Positions 7,763-14,358 of a DNA stretch of 15,951 nt are shown here, piece after piece. A program made the position numbers and the translations under genes. The notes below the pieces were generated by a model. The model searched no databases. It saw only the letters and a list, made by a program, of their open reading frames with translations, and was not told the origin of the DNA. How positions within the stretch are numbered: position 1 is the first letter of the stretch; each line of letters starts with the position of its first letter. The stretch is from JAHJSY01 sp964557155. Its GTDB lineage: Bacteria; Patescibacteriota; Minisyncoccia; Minisyncoccales; GWA2-38-27. The DNA is taken from assembly GCA_964557155.1 (NCBI GenBank), contig CAZKZC010000010.1, forward strand, positions 1 to 15,951. The letters run 5' to 3'.

Positions 7763-8326
7763 ATGTCGACTATTATTGAAAATTTAGTAACAATAACGAA
7801 CAAGATTAAATCTGACAACACGAAACCTTATTTTCCAGAAGAAAGATTGCCATATTGCTTAATCTGTGGAATGATCTGTTTAGATTCAGATCCCACGGGA
7901 CTAACATGCGGGCAAAAAAAGTGTCTAGCTGAATTATTGACGTTTCATCTTGGTCACACAAAACAACTGAGAGATCTTTTTTCAAAGCAAATATCAGATG
8001 ACGAGTTAAGGTCGGGTATAAGTTTCGATGACTTATTGCTCAAGATAGAACAAAAGTTGGAGGATCTCGACGCAATAAAATATAGTATAGCTGAACAACT
8101 CGGTTTGGATCAGGGTGATACTAAACTTAAAATGGAAGACTTCTCTGAGATAGAGGATGAGCTAATTAGCGATCCCGAAGGAGGCATATTAAGTATTCTT
8201 GGGCTCACAAAAAGAATAGCAGAAAATCTCGGCATAGACACAAAAGGAACCCTAAGAGAACTTCTCGGAAATATTGAAAGCGAAATAAAAACTATCAAAG
8301 AAAAAATTAAAAAGCTAATCGAATAG
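7763..8326 (+). CDS. small zinc-ribbon-like protein of unknown function, 187 aa
   Basis: Not recognised. Near the N-terminus are five cysteines, C32-x2-C35, C39, and C49-x4-C54 (LPYCLICGMIC and LTCGQKKC), most easily read as a zinc ribbon or knuckle with one spare cysteine. The rest is acidic, without membrane segments. It contains two related blocks of about 40 residues: DLLLKIEQKLEDLDAIKYS followed by IAEQLGLDQGDTKL, and ILGLTKRIAENLGIDTKG followed by LRELLGNIESEIKTI, which end in a lysine-rich helix (EKIKKLIE). The gene stands alone, with a strong Shine-Dalgarno, a possible -35 and a strong terminator at its stop, between palindrome copies 1 and 2. Its G+C looks a little higher than its neighbours. 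It is cargo of, or hitchhiker beside, the palindrome/transposase island; a regulator or nucleic-acid-binding role is only a guess. Confidence 0.8.
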   Translation: MSTIIENLVTITNKIKSDNTKPYFPEERLPYCLICGMICLDSDPTGLTCGQKKCLAELLTFHLGHTKQLRDLFSKQISDDELRSGISFDDLLLKIEQKLEDLDAIKYSIAEQLGLDQGDTKLKMEDFSEIEDELISDPEGGILSILGLTKRIAENLGIDTKGTLRELLGNIESEIKTIKEKIKKLIE

Positions 8327-8347
8327 TACGATTAGCTTTCTTTTTTT
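8311..8347 (+). terminator. intrinsic terminator of the zinc-ribbon gene
   Basis: AAAGCTAATCG (8311-8321) pairs perfectly with CGATTAGCTTT (8329-8339), 11 bp, loop of 7 nt, then C and seven T. The stop codon TAG lies in the loop, so the gene's last codons are part of the stem. Confidence 0.9.
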
Positions 8348-8375
8348 GTTTAAATAAATTGAATAATTTTCAAAC

Positions 8376-8402
8376 AATGAATGAGGTCGAGCCTCCTTCA
8401 CT
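8376..8402 (+). repeat. REP-like palindrome, copy 2 (imperfect)
   Basis: Left arm and loop are identical to copy 1, but the right arm reads CCTCCTTCACT, leaving two mismatches in the stem. It lies 55 bp upstream of the transposase start. The first 25 bases equal the reverse complement of copy 3. Confidence 0.85.
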
Positions 8403-8425
8403 TAATTCTATTTAATTGGTATAAT
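8397..8425 (+). promoter_or_regulatory. promoter of the transposase gene, -35 inside palindrome copy 2
   Basis: TTCACT (8397-8402, last six bases of copy 2) is followed by 17 nt and TATAAT at 8420-8425, preceded by TGG, an extended -10. A second TATAAT is at 8428-8433. A protein bound to the palindrome would cover the -35, which suggests self-regulation. Confidence 0.5.
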
Positions 8426-8456
8426 TATATAATAAGAAATTTAAAAATATTAAAAT

Positions 8457-9122
8457 ATGAAACGACCAATTTTTACAGAAGATTGCTTTTGTCATATATA
8501 TAACAGAGGCACAGAAAAAAGAAATATATTTATGGAAGATGGTGATTATGTTCGTTTTATTCACTACTTATTTGAATTAAACAATAAAGAAAACTGCTAT
8601 AACCTCGGAAGAACATTAACTAAATCTGGTTCTTTCCAACAAAAACCGAGAGAGTTATTAGTGGAGATATTAGCGTTTGCTTTAATGCCCAATCATTATC
8701 ATCTAATACTAAGACAAAAAGCCGAAAATGGAATTCCCATATTTATGCAAAAACTAGGAACTGGACATACAATGTTTTTCAATACAAAATACAAAAGATC
8801 TGGTAGCTTATTTCAGGGTAAGTTTAAAGCTATCCCAATAGATAAAGACGAATATCTTATTCATCTTTTGAATTATATTCATTTCAACCCACTCAAACTC
8901 AAAGAACATGAAGGAGGCTCGACCTCATTCATTTTAGGGAAATATAAGTGGAGCAGTTTTTTGGATTATATAGGAGAAAAGAATTTTCCTTCTGTCACTT
9001 CTAGAGAATTTTTATTAAATATTTTTGGCTCAGAAGAAAAATACAAACGATCGGTGGAAGAATGGTTAAAAGAAAAAGATAAAAATATATCTTTAATTAG
9101 AAACCTCACTCTAGAAGATTAA
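8457..9122 (+). CDS. REP-associated tyrosine transposase (RAYT, Y1/HUH family)
   Basis: Single-strand DNA transposase of the IS200-like Y1 superfamily, 221 aa. The metal-binding HUH motif is H80-Y81-H82 in MPNHYHLIL. The likely nucleophile is Y140 in LLNYIHFNP. The other marks of the RAYT group are present: HIYNRGTEKRNIF at the start, SGSLFQGKFKA and YKWSSF. Length and motifs are intact, so it may be active. Residues 151-159 (HEGGSTSFI) are encoded by copy 3 of the palindrome, which makes the stretch between NPLK and YKWSS about six residues longer than the usual NPVRAGLV-type spacing. It has its own promoter and a palindrome directly after the stop. In Proteobacteria such enzymes act on REP hairpins in trans; here the same palindromes lie on both sides. 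Confidence 0.93.
   Translation: MKRPIFTEDCFCHIYNRGTEKRNIFMEDGDYVRFIHYLFELNNKENCYNLGRTLTKSGSFQQKPRELLVEILAFALMPNHYHLILRQKAENGIPIFMQKLGTGHTMFFNTKYKRSGSLFQGKFKAIPIDKDEYLIHLLNYIHFNPLKLKEHEGGSTSFILGKYKWSSFLDYIGEKNFPSVTSREFLLNIFGSEEKYKRSVEEWLKEKDKNISLIRNLTLED
8907..8933 (-). repeat. REP-like palindrome, copy 3, inside the transposase frame
   Basis: On the minus strand it begins with the same 25 bases as copy 2 (core AATGAATGAGGTCGAGCCTC, then CTTCA); only the last two bases differ. In the transposase frame it is read as HEGGSTSFI without interruption. It has the same substitution in one arm as copy 2, so copies 2 and 3 form one subtype and copies 1 and 4 another. Confidence 0.85.
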
Positions 9123-9149
9123 AATGAATGAGGCTCGACCTCATTCATT
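9123..9149 (-). repeat. REP-like palindrome, copy 4 (perfect), after the transposase stop
   Basis: AATGAATGAGG, CTCGA, CCTCATTCATT; with A9122 and T9150 the stem has 12 perfect pairs. It directly follows the TAA of the transposase and lies between convergent genes, 19 bases before the gatB stop. A T-run (CTTTTTTATTT) at 9163-9173 is too far away for a classical terminator, but the hairpin may still shape the 3' ends of both transcripts. Confidence 0.9.
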
Positions 9150-9168
9150 TGCTACATTATCTGCTTTT

Positions 9169-10635
9169 TTATTTCCCAAGAAGATCTTTTAGTAATTTCT
9201 GGACGGTATCTGGTTTAGCACGACCCTTTGTTGCTGACATCACTTGCCCAGCTAGAAATTGGAGAGCATTTTCTTTTCCTGCCTTATAATCTCCAACTGG
9301 CTTGGGATTTTTTGAAATAACATCTTTGATAATATCTTCTAATTCATCTGTATTACTCATTTGAGACAAACTTTGTTCTTCGATAATATGAGAGGGGTCA
9401 ATCCCCTTTTTAAACATTTCTTCTAAAACTGTTTTAGCTATTTTAGATGAAATCTTTCCTTCATATATTAAGGCAATAAATTCAGCAAAATTTTCTGGAT
9501 TAATCAAAAATCTTTTATCCTCAACAGACATTCCACCAAGAAGGCATTGCAAATCTGTTGAAATATAATTTACAGCTATTTTAACTAGTCTAAAAAATTC
9601 TTTTTCTTCTACCTTTTCTTTCTGCTCTAGTTCCTTTACCCAGTTTCTTAATTCTGAAGCTACTTGTTCAAAATATTCTCCCAAATCTTTATTGGTAATA
9701 AATATTTCAACATTTTGGTTGTTTAAATTATATTCTTTTATCAATCTATCTCTTTTTTCTTGAGGAAGTTCTGGAATTTCAGAAGCAATTTCTTTAACAA
9801 AACTATTAGTGAAATGCATCGTTGGCAAATCTGGCTCTGGAAAATACCTATAATCATGAGCTTCCTCCTTTTTTCTCTGGCTAAAGGTTTCTCCTTTTGT
9901 CTCATTCCATCCTCTTGTTTCTTGAATAATCTTCTTGCCGCTATCTAAAACTTCTGTCTGTCTTTCAATCTCATAATCAATAGATTTTTCAACCGCCCTG
10001 AATGAATTTAAGTTTTTGATTTCTACCTTTGTGCCTAATTTATTATTTTTAGACAAACTAATATTCACCTCAACTCTCATCTGCCCTTTTTCCATATCAG
10101 CATTAGATATATTTAAATATCTGAACATCAATCTTAATTCTTCGGCAAATTTTCTGGCTTGATTACCAGAAGTTATATCTGGTTCCGTAACCAGCTCCAT
10201 CAAGGGAACCCCCGCCCTATTGAAATCAACTAGCGAATTATTTCCTTTATGTATTAATCTACCAGTGTCTTCTTCTAAATGAATTCTACTTATCTTTATT
10301 TTTTCTCCGTTAATTTCTAGATAGCCTTGTTCGCAAAAAGGCTTATCATATTGAGAAATCTGATATCCCTTAGGCAAATCGGGATAAAAATAATTCTTTC
10401 TATCAAATTTTGATTCTTTGGCAATCTTACAATTCAAAGCCCAGCCTGTTTTAATTACTTTTTTTACTGCCTCCTGATTAATAACTGGCAAAGTTCCTGG
10501 CTGAGCAGTACAAACAGGGCAAATATTATAATTAGCCCTCTTTTCTAGAGGATCATTTTTAGAAGAACAAAACATTTTTGATTTTGTCTTCAATTCTACA
10601 TGTATTTCTAATCCTATTGTTGGTTTGTAGTTCAT
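9169..10635 (-). CDS. gatB: Asp/Glu-tRNA(Asn/Gln) amidotransferase subunit B
   Basis: Subunit B of GatCAB, which phosphorylates and amidates mischarged Glu-tRNA-Gln or Asp-tRNA-Asn. At 488 aa it is full length. The start IGLEIHVELKTKSKMFC, the zinc-site cysteines C23, C39 and C42 (NICPVC), RIHLEEDTGRL, the VDFNRAGVPLMELVTEPD block, and DYRYFPEPDLP are all typical. The last third holds the helical and YqeY-like tail that contacts tRNA (QFLAGQVMSATKGRAKPD). It is the last gene of the - strand unit; its ATG overlaps the folA stop by 4 nt. gatA and gatC are not in the window. Confidence 0.97.
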   Translation of the reverse strand: MNYKPTIGLEIHVELKTKSKMFCSSKNDPLEKRANYNICPVCTAQPGTLPVINQEAVKKVIKTGWALNCKIAKESKFDRKNYFYPDLPKGYQISQYDKPFCEQGYLEINGEKIKISRIHLEEDTGRLIHKGNNSLVDFNRAGVPLMELVTEPDITSGNQARKFAEELRLMFRYLNISNADMEKGQMRVEVNISLSKNNKLGTKVEIKNLNSFRAVEKSIDYEIERQTEVLDSGKKIIQETRGWNETKGETFSQRKKEEAHDYRYFPEPDLPTMHFTNSFVKEIASEIPELPQEKRDRLIKEYNLNNQNVEIFITNKDLGEYFEQVASELRNWVKELEQKEKVEEKEFFRLVKIAVNYISTDLQCLLGGMSVEDKRFLINPENFAEFIALIYEGKISSKIAKTVLEEMFKKGIDPSHIIEEQSLSQMSNTDELEDIIKDVISKNPKPVGDYKAGKENALQFLAGQVMSATKGRAKPDTVQKLLKDLLGK

Positions 10636-11117
10636 AGTTTTTCTAAAATTACAAAAGAATAAGGATAAGGATTTTTCTCATCGGCTTCATTGTCTATTCT
10701 TTTTTCTTCTTTCCATTGATTAACATCAAACTCTGGAAAATAAGCATCACCTTCAAAGTCGTGATGAATAAATGTTAAATATAGCTTATTAGCCAATGGC
10801 AGAAACTGTTTATAAATAGAAGCTCCTCCGGCTATCATTACTTCTTCACTTTCTCCCACATCTTTCAACGCCTCTTCTATAGAAGTTGCTATCACACATC
10901 CCTCTACTTTATAATTTTTGTCGTAACTTAGGATAATATTTTTTCTGTTAGGCAAAACTTTGCCAATTGACTCAAAAGTTTTAGCTCCCATAATAACTGA
11001 CTTACCAAGAGTGTTTTTTTTAAAATATTCCAAATCAGCTGGCATATTCCAGGGCAAAGAATTATTATTGCCTATTATCATATTGTCTGCTACAGCAGCT
11101 ATTATTGAAATAATCAT
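10632..11117 (-). CDS. folA: dihydrofolate reductase
   Basis: Reduces dihydrofolate to tetrahydrofolate with NADPH, recycling the dihydrofolate produced by ThyA, its upstream neighbour. At 161 aa it matches the bacterial norm. Seen: the start IIAAVADNMIIGNNNSLPW, the substrate acid D28 in PWNMPADLEYF, the NADPH-binding MGAKTFESIG and PNRKNIILS segments, and AGGASIYKQFLP. Both ends overlap neighbours by 4 nt (ATGA), so translation is coupled to thyA and gatB. Confidence 0.97.
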   Translation of the reverse strand: MIISIIAAVADNMIIGNNNSLPWNMPADLEYFKKNTLGKSVIMGAKTFESIGKVLPNRKNIILSYDKNYKVEGCVIATSIEEALKDVGESEEVMIAGGASIYKQFLPLANKLYLTFIHHDFEGDAYFPEFDVNQWKEEKRIDNEADEKNPYPYSFVILEKL

Positions 11118-11938
11118 ACTGCCATTTCCGCTTTAATTGGCGGATGGTAATTATAATCTATTAATTCAATATCTTCCATTTTAAAATCATCTATATTCTT
11201 TATCTCTGGATTAAGCCATAATTTAGGTAAAGCCATTGGCTCTCTTTTAATTTGTTCTTTTACTTGCTCAAAGTGATTTAAATAAATATGAGCATCGCCA
11301 AGAGTATGAATAAATTCCCATGGTTCCAGTCCTGTTACTTGAGCAACCATGTGTAGAAGTAAAGAATAGGAAGCAATATTAAATGGCACGCCCAAAAATG
11401 TATCACAACTACGCTGATACATAAGCAAAGAAAGTTTACCTTTAACAGAAAAAAAATGAAAAAGAAGATGGCATGGAGGCAAGGCCATCATATCTATTTC
11501 CGCCGGATTCCATGCACTAACAATTATTCTTCTGTCATGAGGATTTTCCTTTAATTTCTTAACAACATTGGCAATTTGATCAATTGGTTCTTCGGAATAA
11601 GGAGATTTCCATTTGCGCCATTGAACTCCATAAATACGACCGACATCTCCATCAAATTTAGCTTTGGGTGTCCAATAGTCAGCATAGGCATTACCATCCC
11701 AAATATGTGAACCCAACTCTTGAAGTCTATTAACATCATTACTTCCACTTAAAAACCATAAAAGCTCAGCTTTCATTGATTTAAAAGCAAGTTTTTTAGT
11801 GGTAACGGCTGGAAAACCATCTTTCATATTAAACCTCATTTGCATTCCAAAATAAGCTCTTGAACCAATACCCGTTCTATCAGGTCGGTCAACTCCTTTT
11901 TCCATTATTAATTTTAAAGCGTCAATATATTGTTTCAT
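11114..11938 (-). CDS. thyA: thymidylate synthase (ThyA type)
   Basis: Methylates dUMP to dTMP with methylene-tetrahydrofolate, giving dihydrofolate. The 274-aa protein has the usual DRTGIGSRAYFG start, the catalytic cysteine C156 in ALPPCHLLFHF, QRSCDTFLGVPFNIASYSLL and GDAHIYLNH. It sits between tmk, which uses its product, and folA, which recycles its cofactor, with 4-nt overlaps on both sides: a compact dTMP cassette. Confidence 0.98.
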   Translation of the reverse strand: MKQYIDALKLIMEKGVDRPDRTGIGSRAYFGMQMRFNMKDGFPAVTTKKLAFKSMKAELLWFLSGSNDVNRLQELGSHIWDGNAYADYWTPKAKFDGDVGRIYGVQWRKWKSPYSEEPIDQIANVVKKLKENPHDRRIIVSAWNPAEIDMMALPPCHLLFHFFSVKGKLSLLMYQRSCDTFLGVPFNIASYSLLLHMVAQVTGLEPWEFIHTLGDAHIYLNHFEQVKEQIKREPMALPKLWLNPEIKNIDDFKMEDIELIDYNYHPPIKAEMAV

Positions 11939-12525
11939 ATTTTTAACTCTATTTGTCTAAAAACTTCTTCAACCGAATGTTCGCCATCAATTATATGTAT
12001 ATTTTTAAATCTAGAAGGAAGTGTCTTATAAACATCCCAGACTTTAGACAATTTCTCCTCTTTTTCGAATAAATCTATATGCGATCCTCTCTTTTTAATT
12101 CTTTCTATACAAATCTTGGGACTTACTTTTAGGAGAAATGTTACATCGGGATACAAGAACTCATTATTTAATTCGACAAGTTGTTCTAAATTAGAACCAT
12201 GGGCTGTTCCAAAAGCAAAAGTTGAGAAAAAATATCTATCAGAAATAACTGTTTTCCCTTGTTCCAGAGCAGGAATAATTAAATTATTTAAATGTTCTTT
12301 TCTGTCTTGAACATACAATTTTTGGAATTCTAATGGATCCAATTCAATATGTTCTTCTAATATTTTTCTTATCTTTCTTCCAGCTTCGGAATCTTTAGTT
12401 GGTTCTTTCGTAATAACTGTCTCCTGACCTAAAAAATCCGCCAAACAAGATACTTGAGTACTTTGCCCAGACCCATCTAGCCCATCTATTACAATAAATT
12501 TTCCCTCATAAGAATTATCCATCAT
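11935..12525 (-). CDS. tmk: thymidylate kinase with altered P-loop
   Basis: Phosphorylates dTMP to dTDP. I place the start at ATG 12525 (196 aa); a TTG at 12534 would add three residues and an ATG at 12522 would remove one. The P-loop reads GLDGSGQSTQ: the lysine of GxxGxGK[ST] is glutamine (codon CAA, one base from AAA), at residue 21 from this start. The dTMP-site SDRYFFSTFAFG, TKEPT, and a C-terminal lid-like segment KKRGSHIDLFEKEEKL are normal, so the fold is intact. The stop overlaps thyA by 4 nt. It follows the surface-protein gene by 13 nt. Confidence 0.93.
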   Translation of the reverse strand: MMDNSYEGKFIVIDGLDGSGQSTQVSCLADFLGQETVITKEPTKDSEAGRKIRKILEEHIELDPLEFQKLYVQDRKEHLNNLIIPALEQGKTVISDRYFFSTFAFGTAHGSNLEQLVELNNEFLYPDVTFLLKVSPKICIERIKKRGSHIDLFEKEEKLSKVWDVYKTLPSRFKNIHIIDGEHSVEEVFRQIELKI

Positions 12526-12538
12526 ATACTTCAATATA

Positions 12539-13423
12539 TCACAATCTCTTTCGGCGGTAAAGAAAGAAAATTATAATTAATATGGCGGAGAGGATATGGA
12601 TAGCGACAAGAGTTTTGGGATCAAACAAATAAGTATCTATAATAGTAGAAGTTTGAGCTTTTTTTAGAATTGACGAAAAAAATGAATCTTCTGACTTAGC
12701 ACTTTTGGGAGTTTTTACTTTTGGCTCAACTTCTGTTTTGTCAAGGTTTTCCGGAAATCGTTCTCCTTTTTTGGGATCAAATGGAAAATCATCTTCTAAA
12801 TCATTAATTCCGTCGTTATCATCATCAAGGTCGGAATTATTACCTATTCCATCTTTATCGGCATCTTCGGATTCGTTAAAATCCAAAGGAAATGCATCGT
12901 GCTTATCTCCAATTCCATCTTCGTCAGTATCTTTTTTTAACGGATTGCTCCCTAAGACCATCTCTTCTTTATCGGAGAGACCATCTCCATCATCGTCAAA
13001 ATCCTTTTTATTTCCAATGCTATCTTTATCCGTATCCAGATCAACATAATAATTAGTTTTAATTGCAACATTATTACCATCATCGCTATCCTTTGGATTA
13101 GTACTGACAATCTCAGCTTTAATATCGTGAGCTCCTGAATTAACAACCCAATCAACAAAAACATCGTCGTAAGTATTAAACTTAACAGATATTGGTTGGG
13201 GATCAGCTATTTCCTTATTATCGCTCGTAAATATCACAAAACCATAAGCATCGTTATTTCCTAAATTAAAAACTCTGGCAAAAACACGAACTTCATCCCC
13301 TTCTATTGGCTCCTGTTTGGAAAAAGTAATATCAGAAACAGAAATAGAAAGATCCGTGGCAGAGTAAACATTCCTAGCAAATAGTAAAAACAAAATAAAT
13401 AATATATAAAACTTATTTTTCAT
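12539..13423 (-). CDS. surface protein with CARDB-like domain and thrombospondin type 3 repeats
   Basis: Exported, membrane-anchored protein of 294 aa. I start it at ATG 13423, not at the upstream in-frame start 13459, because this gives a clean signal peptide (residues 1-21, NKFYILFILFLLFARNVYS before ATDLS) and because the predicted promoter ends just before it. Residues 23-125 look like a CARDB-type beta domain (ATDLSISVSDITFS, then VFNLGNNDAYGF, GNNVAIKT). Residues 128-220 hold Asp-rich thrombospondin type 3 calcium-binding repeats (DLDTDKDSIGN, DFDDDGDGLSDKEE, KDTDEDGIGD, EDADKDGIGN, DLDDDNDGINDLED). A lysine/proline linker, one membrane segment (271-289) and a RRKRL tail follow. It is the first gene of the dTMP unit, 13 nt from tmk. 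Role on the surface unknown; adhesion or wall contact is a family-based guess. Confidence 0.85.
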   Translation of the reverse strand: MKNKFYILFILFLLFARNVYSATDLSISVSDITFSKQEPIEGDEVRVFARVFNLGNNDAYGFVIFTSDNKEIADPQPISVKFNTYDDVFVDWVVNSGAHDIKAEIVSTNPKDSDDGNNVAIKTNYYVDLDTDKDSIGNKKDFDDDGDGLSDKEEMVLGSNPLKKDTDEDGIGDKHDAFPLDFNESEDADKDGIGNNSDLDDDNDGINDLEDDFPFDPKKGERFPENLDKTEVEPKVKTPKSAKSEDSFFSSILKKAQTSTIIDTYLFDPKTLVAIHILSAILIIIFFLYRRKRL

Positions 13424-13431
13424 ATTATTAA

Positions 13432-13459
13432 ATTCTACCATTTTGTTGAATTTTTTCAA
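13432..13459 (-). promoter_or_regulatory. promoter for the surface protein / dTMP operon, near-leaderless
   Basis: On the minus strand: TTGAAA (13459-13454), 16 nt, TGG and TAGAAT (13437-13432), an extended -10. The expected transcription start near 13425 is only about two bases before the ATG at 13423, so the mRNA would be almost leaderless. Confidence 0.55.
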
Positions 13460-13474
13460 AGAAAATGGTATGGT
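13446..13474 (+). promoter_or_regulatory. divergent promoter for the six-cysteine protein, near-leaderless
   Basis: TTGAAT (13446-13451), 17 nt, TATGGT (13469-13474). The ATG at 13484 lies about 10 nt after the -10. Its -35 and that of the opposite promoter are the two halves of the palindrome-like TTGAATTTTTTCAA (13446-13459), so the two promoters overlap by 14 bp. Confidence 0.4.
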
Positions 13475-13483
13475 ATTAGAAAT

Positions 13484-14296
13484 ATGAAAGCTATTTTATT
13501 TATAGTTATTATTTTAGCCATAGTCTTCGTTTATGCCCTTATAGATCAATATGTGCCTAAGGAGTTTTTTTTAGGTAACACTAAAATCAAAGAGGCAAAA
13601 CCAGATGATGAAAAAAGCTTTTCTTATTCAGCAGTAAGCGACCCCAAAAGAGAAACCGAAACTCCTGAACCAGTTGATTCAACTGTTTCTCCATATATAG
13701 ACAAAGTGGAAATTTCTCGTCTTCAAAAAGCAAGCACACATAATCCCTCTGTAATAACCTTGCGGATCAATCCGTACAAAGGAGAACCAATCAATCTTAA
13801 TGGTCTTAAAATTAAAACAAGAAAGGGCACTTTTACTATTTCTCAAAGTATTATCATCAAAGAAGCACTAACTGTCTATTTAGTAGGAGACACTAATCCT
13901 CTACAAACAGGCGATAGCTTTAGAGCTGATAAATGTTTTGGTTATTTATCTAAATTAAAAAATCTATACCCTTCTTTTTCTGCTCGTTGCTCTGCTCCAA
14001 AGCTAGAAGACCTTCCTGGTCTTACCCCCTACTGTCAAGATTTCATTATTAAATCAAGTAGTTGCAAAATGCCTGATTATTCTAGTGATTTCAAAATATC
14101 AACTGATCCAAAATGTGTTTCGTATATCTTAGATTACTATACTTATAGCGGTTGCCTAAAAAGAAGCTCAAAAGATGAAGACTTTTTATCAAGATATTGG
14201 TATATTTATATAAATAAAAATACCGTAGAAGAACTCCACGATACTATTTCTCTTTATGACAGTAACGATCTCTTAGTTGATAAATACACTTATTAA
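13484..14296 (+). CDS. membrane-anchored six-cysteine protein with lamin-tail-like domain
   Basis: A 270-aa protein with an N-terminal membrane anchor (about 3-20), a charged, proline-containing linker (about 30-70) and an extracytoplasmic domain. The part around 70-150 (SPYIDKVEISRL, INLNGLKIKTRKGTFTIS, TGDSFRADKCFGYL) looks like an immunoglobulin-like lamin-tail domain. The remainder has C151, C169, C184, C194, C211 and C224, enough for three disulfides, and ends with ISLYDSNDLLVDKYTY. I recall this cysteine pattern from uncharacterised Parcubacteria proteins; function is unknown. It is transcribed alone, divergent from the surface protein gene, and ends in a bidirectional terminator. A cell-surface or envelope role is inferred from the anchor and cysteines. 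Confidence 0.85.
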   Translation: MKAILFIVIILAIVFVYALIDQYVPKEFFLGNTKIKEAKPDDEKSFSYSAVSDPKRETETPEPVDSTVSPYIDKVEISRLQKASTHNPSVITLRINPYKGEPINLNGLKIKTRKGTFTISQSIIIKEALTVYLVGDTNPLQTGDSFRADKCFGYLSKLKNLYPSFSARCSAPKLEDLPGLTPYCQDFIIKSSSCKMPDYSSDFKISTDPKCVSYILDYYTYSGCLKRSSKDEDFLSRYWYIYINKNTVEELHDTISLYDSNDLLVDKYTY

Positions 14297-14357
14297 AAAA
14301 TAAAAAGTGACCGAGTCACTTTCGCTAAAGTGACTCGGTCACTTTTTATTTTTTAAT
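14292..14357. terminator. bidirectional terminator, 31-bp perfect inverted repeat
   Basis: Bases 14292-14322 pair without a mismatch with 14327-14357 around the tetraloop CGCT. The GC-richer core (GTGACCGAGTCACTTT) is flanked by A-runs on the left and T-runs on the right, so a U-run follows the core in either reading direction. It takes in the stop codon of the + gene and ends one base before the stop of the - gene, serving both convergent transcripts. Confidence 0.95.
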
Positions 14358-14358
14358 C

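Larger units (their letters stand above)
8376..9149 (+). mobile_element. REPtron-like unit: Y1 transposase gene between inverted palindromes
   Basis: Copy 2 (forward) and copy 4 (reverse) of the 27-bp palindrome enclose a single REP-associated tyrosine transposase gene, the layout of RAYT/REP units known from Proteobacteria. If copy 1 is taken as the left limit, the unit grows to 7652-9149 and includes the zinc-ribbon gene. Boundaries are inferred from the repeats only; I see no target-site duplication. Confidence 0.6.

Noticed and set aside
7652..9150. CRISPR array
   Set aside because: Four palindromic copies in both orientations with spacing from about 190 to over 690 bp, and no regular spacers or cas genes.
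12705..13049. 114-codon plus-strand, serine-rich reading frame
   Set aside because: Antisense shadow of the Asp-rich thrombospondin repeats (Asp codons read as Ser on the other strand).
2168..14340. Shared ACTCGGT/ACCGAGT words in the dnaE-thrS element and in the 31-bp terminator as one repeat family
   Set aside because: Only seven or eight bases agree and the flanking stems differ, so chance is sufficient.
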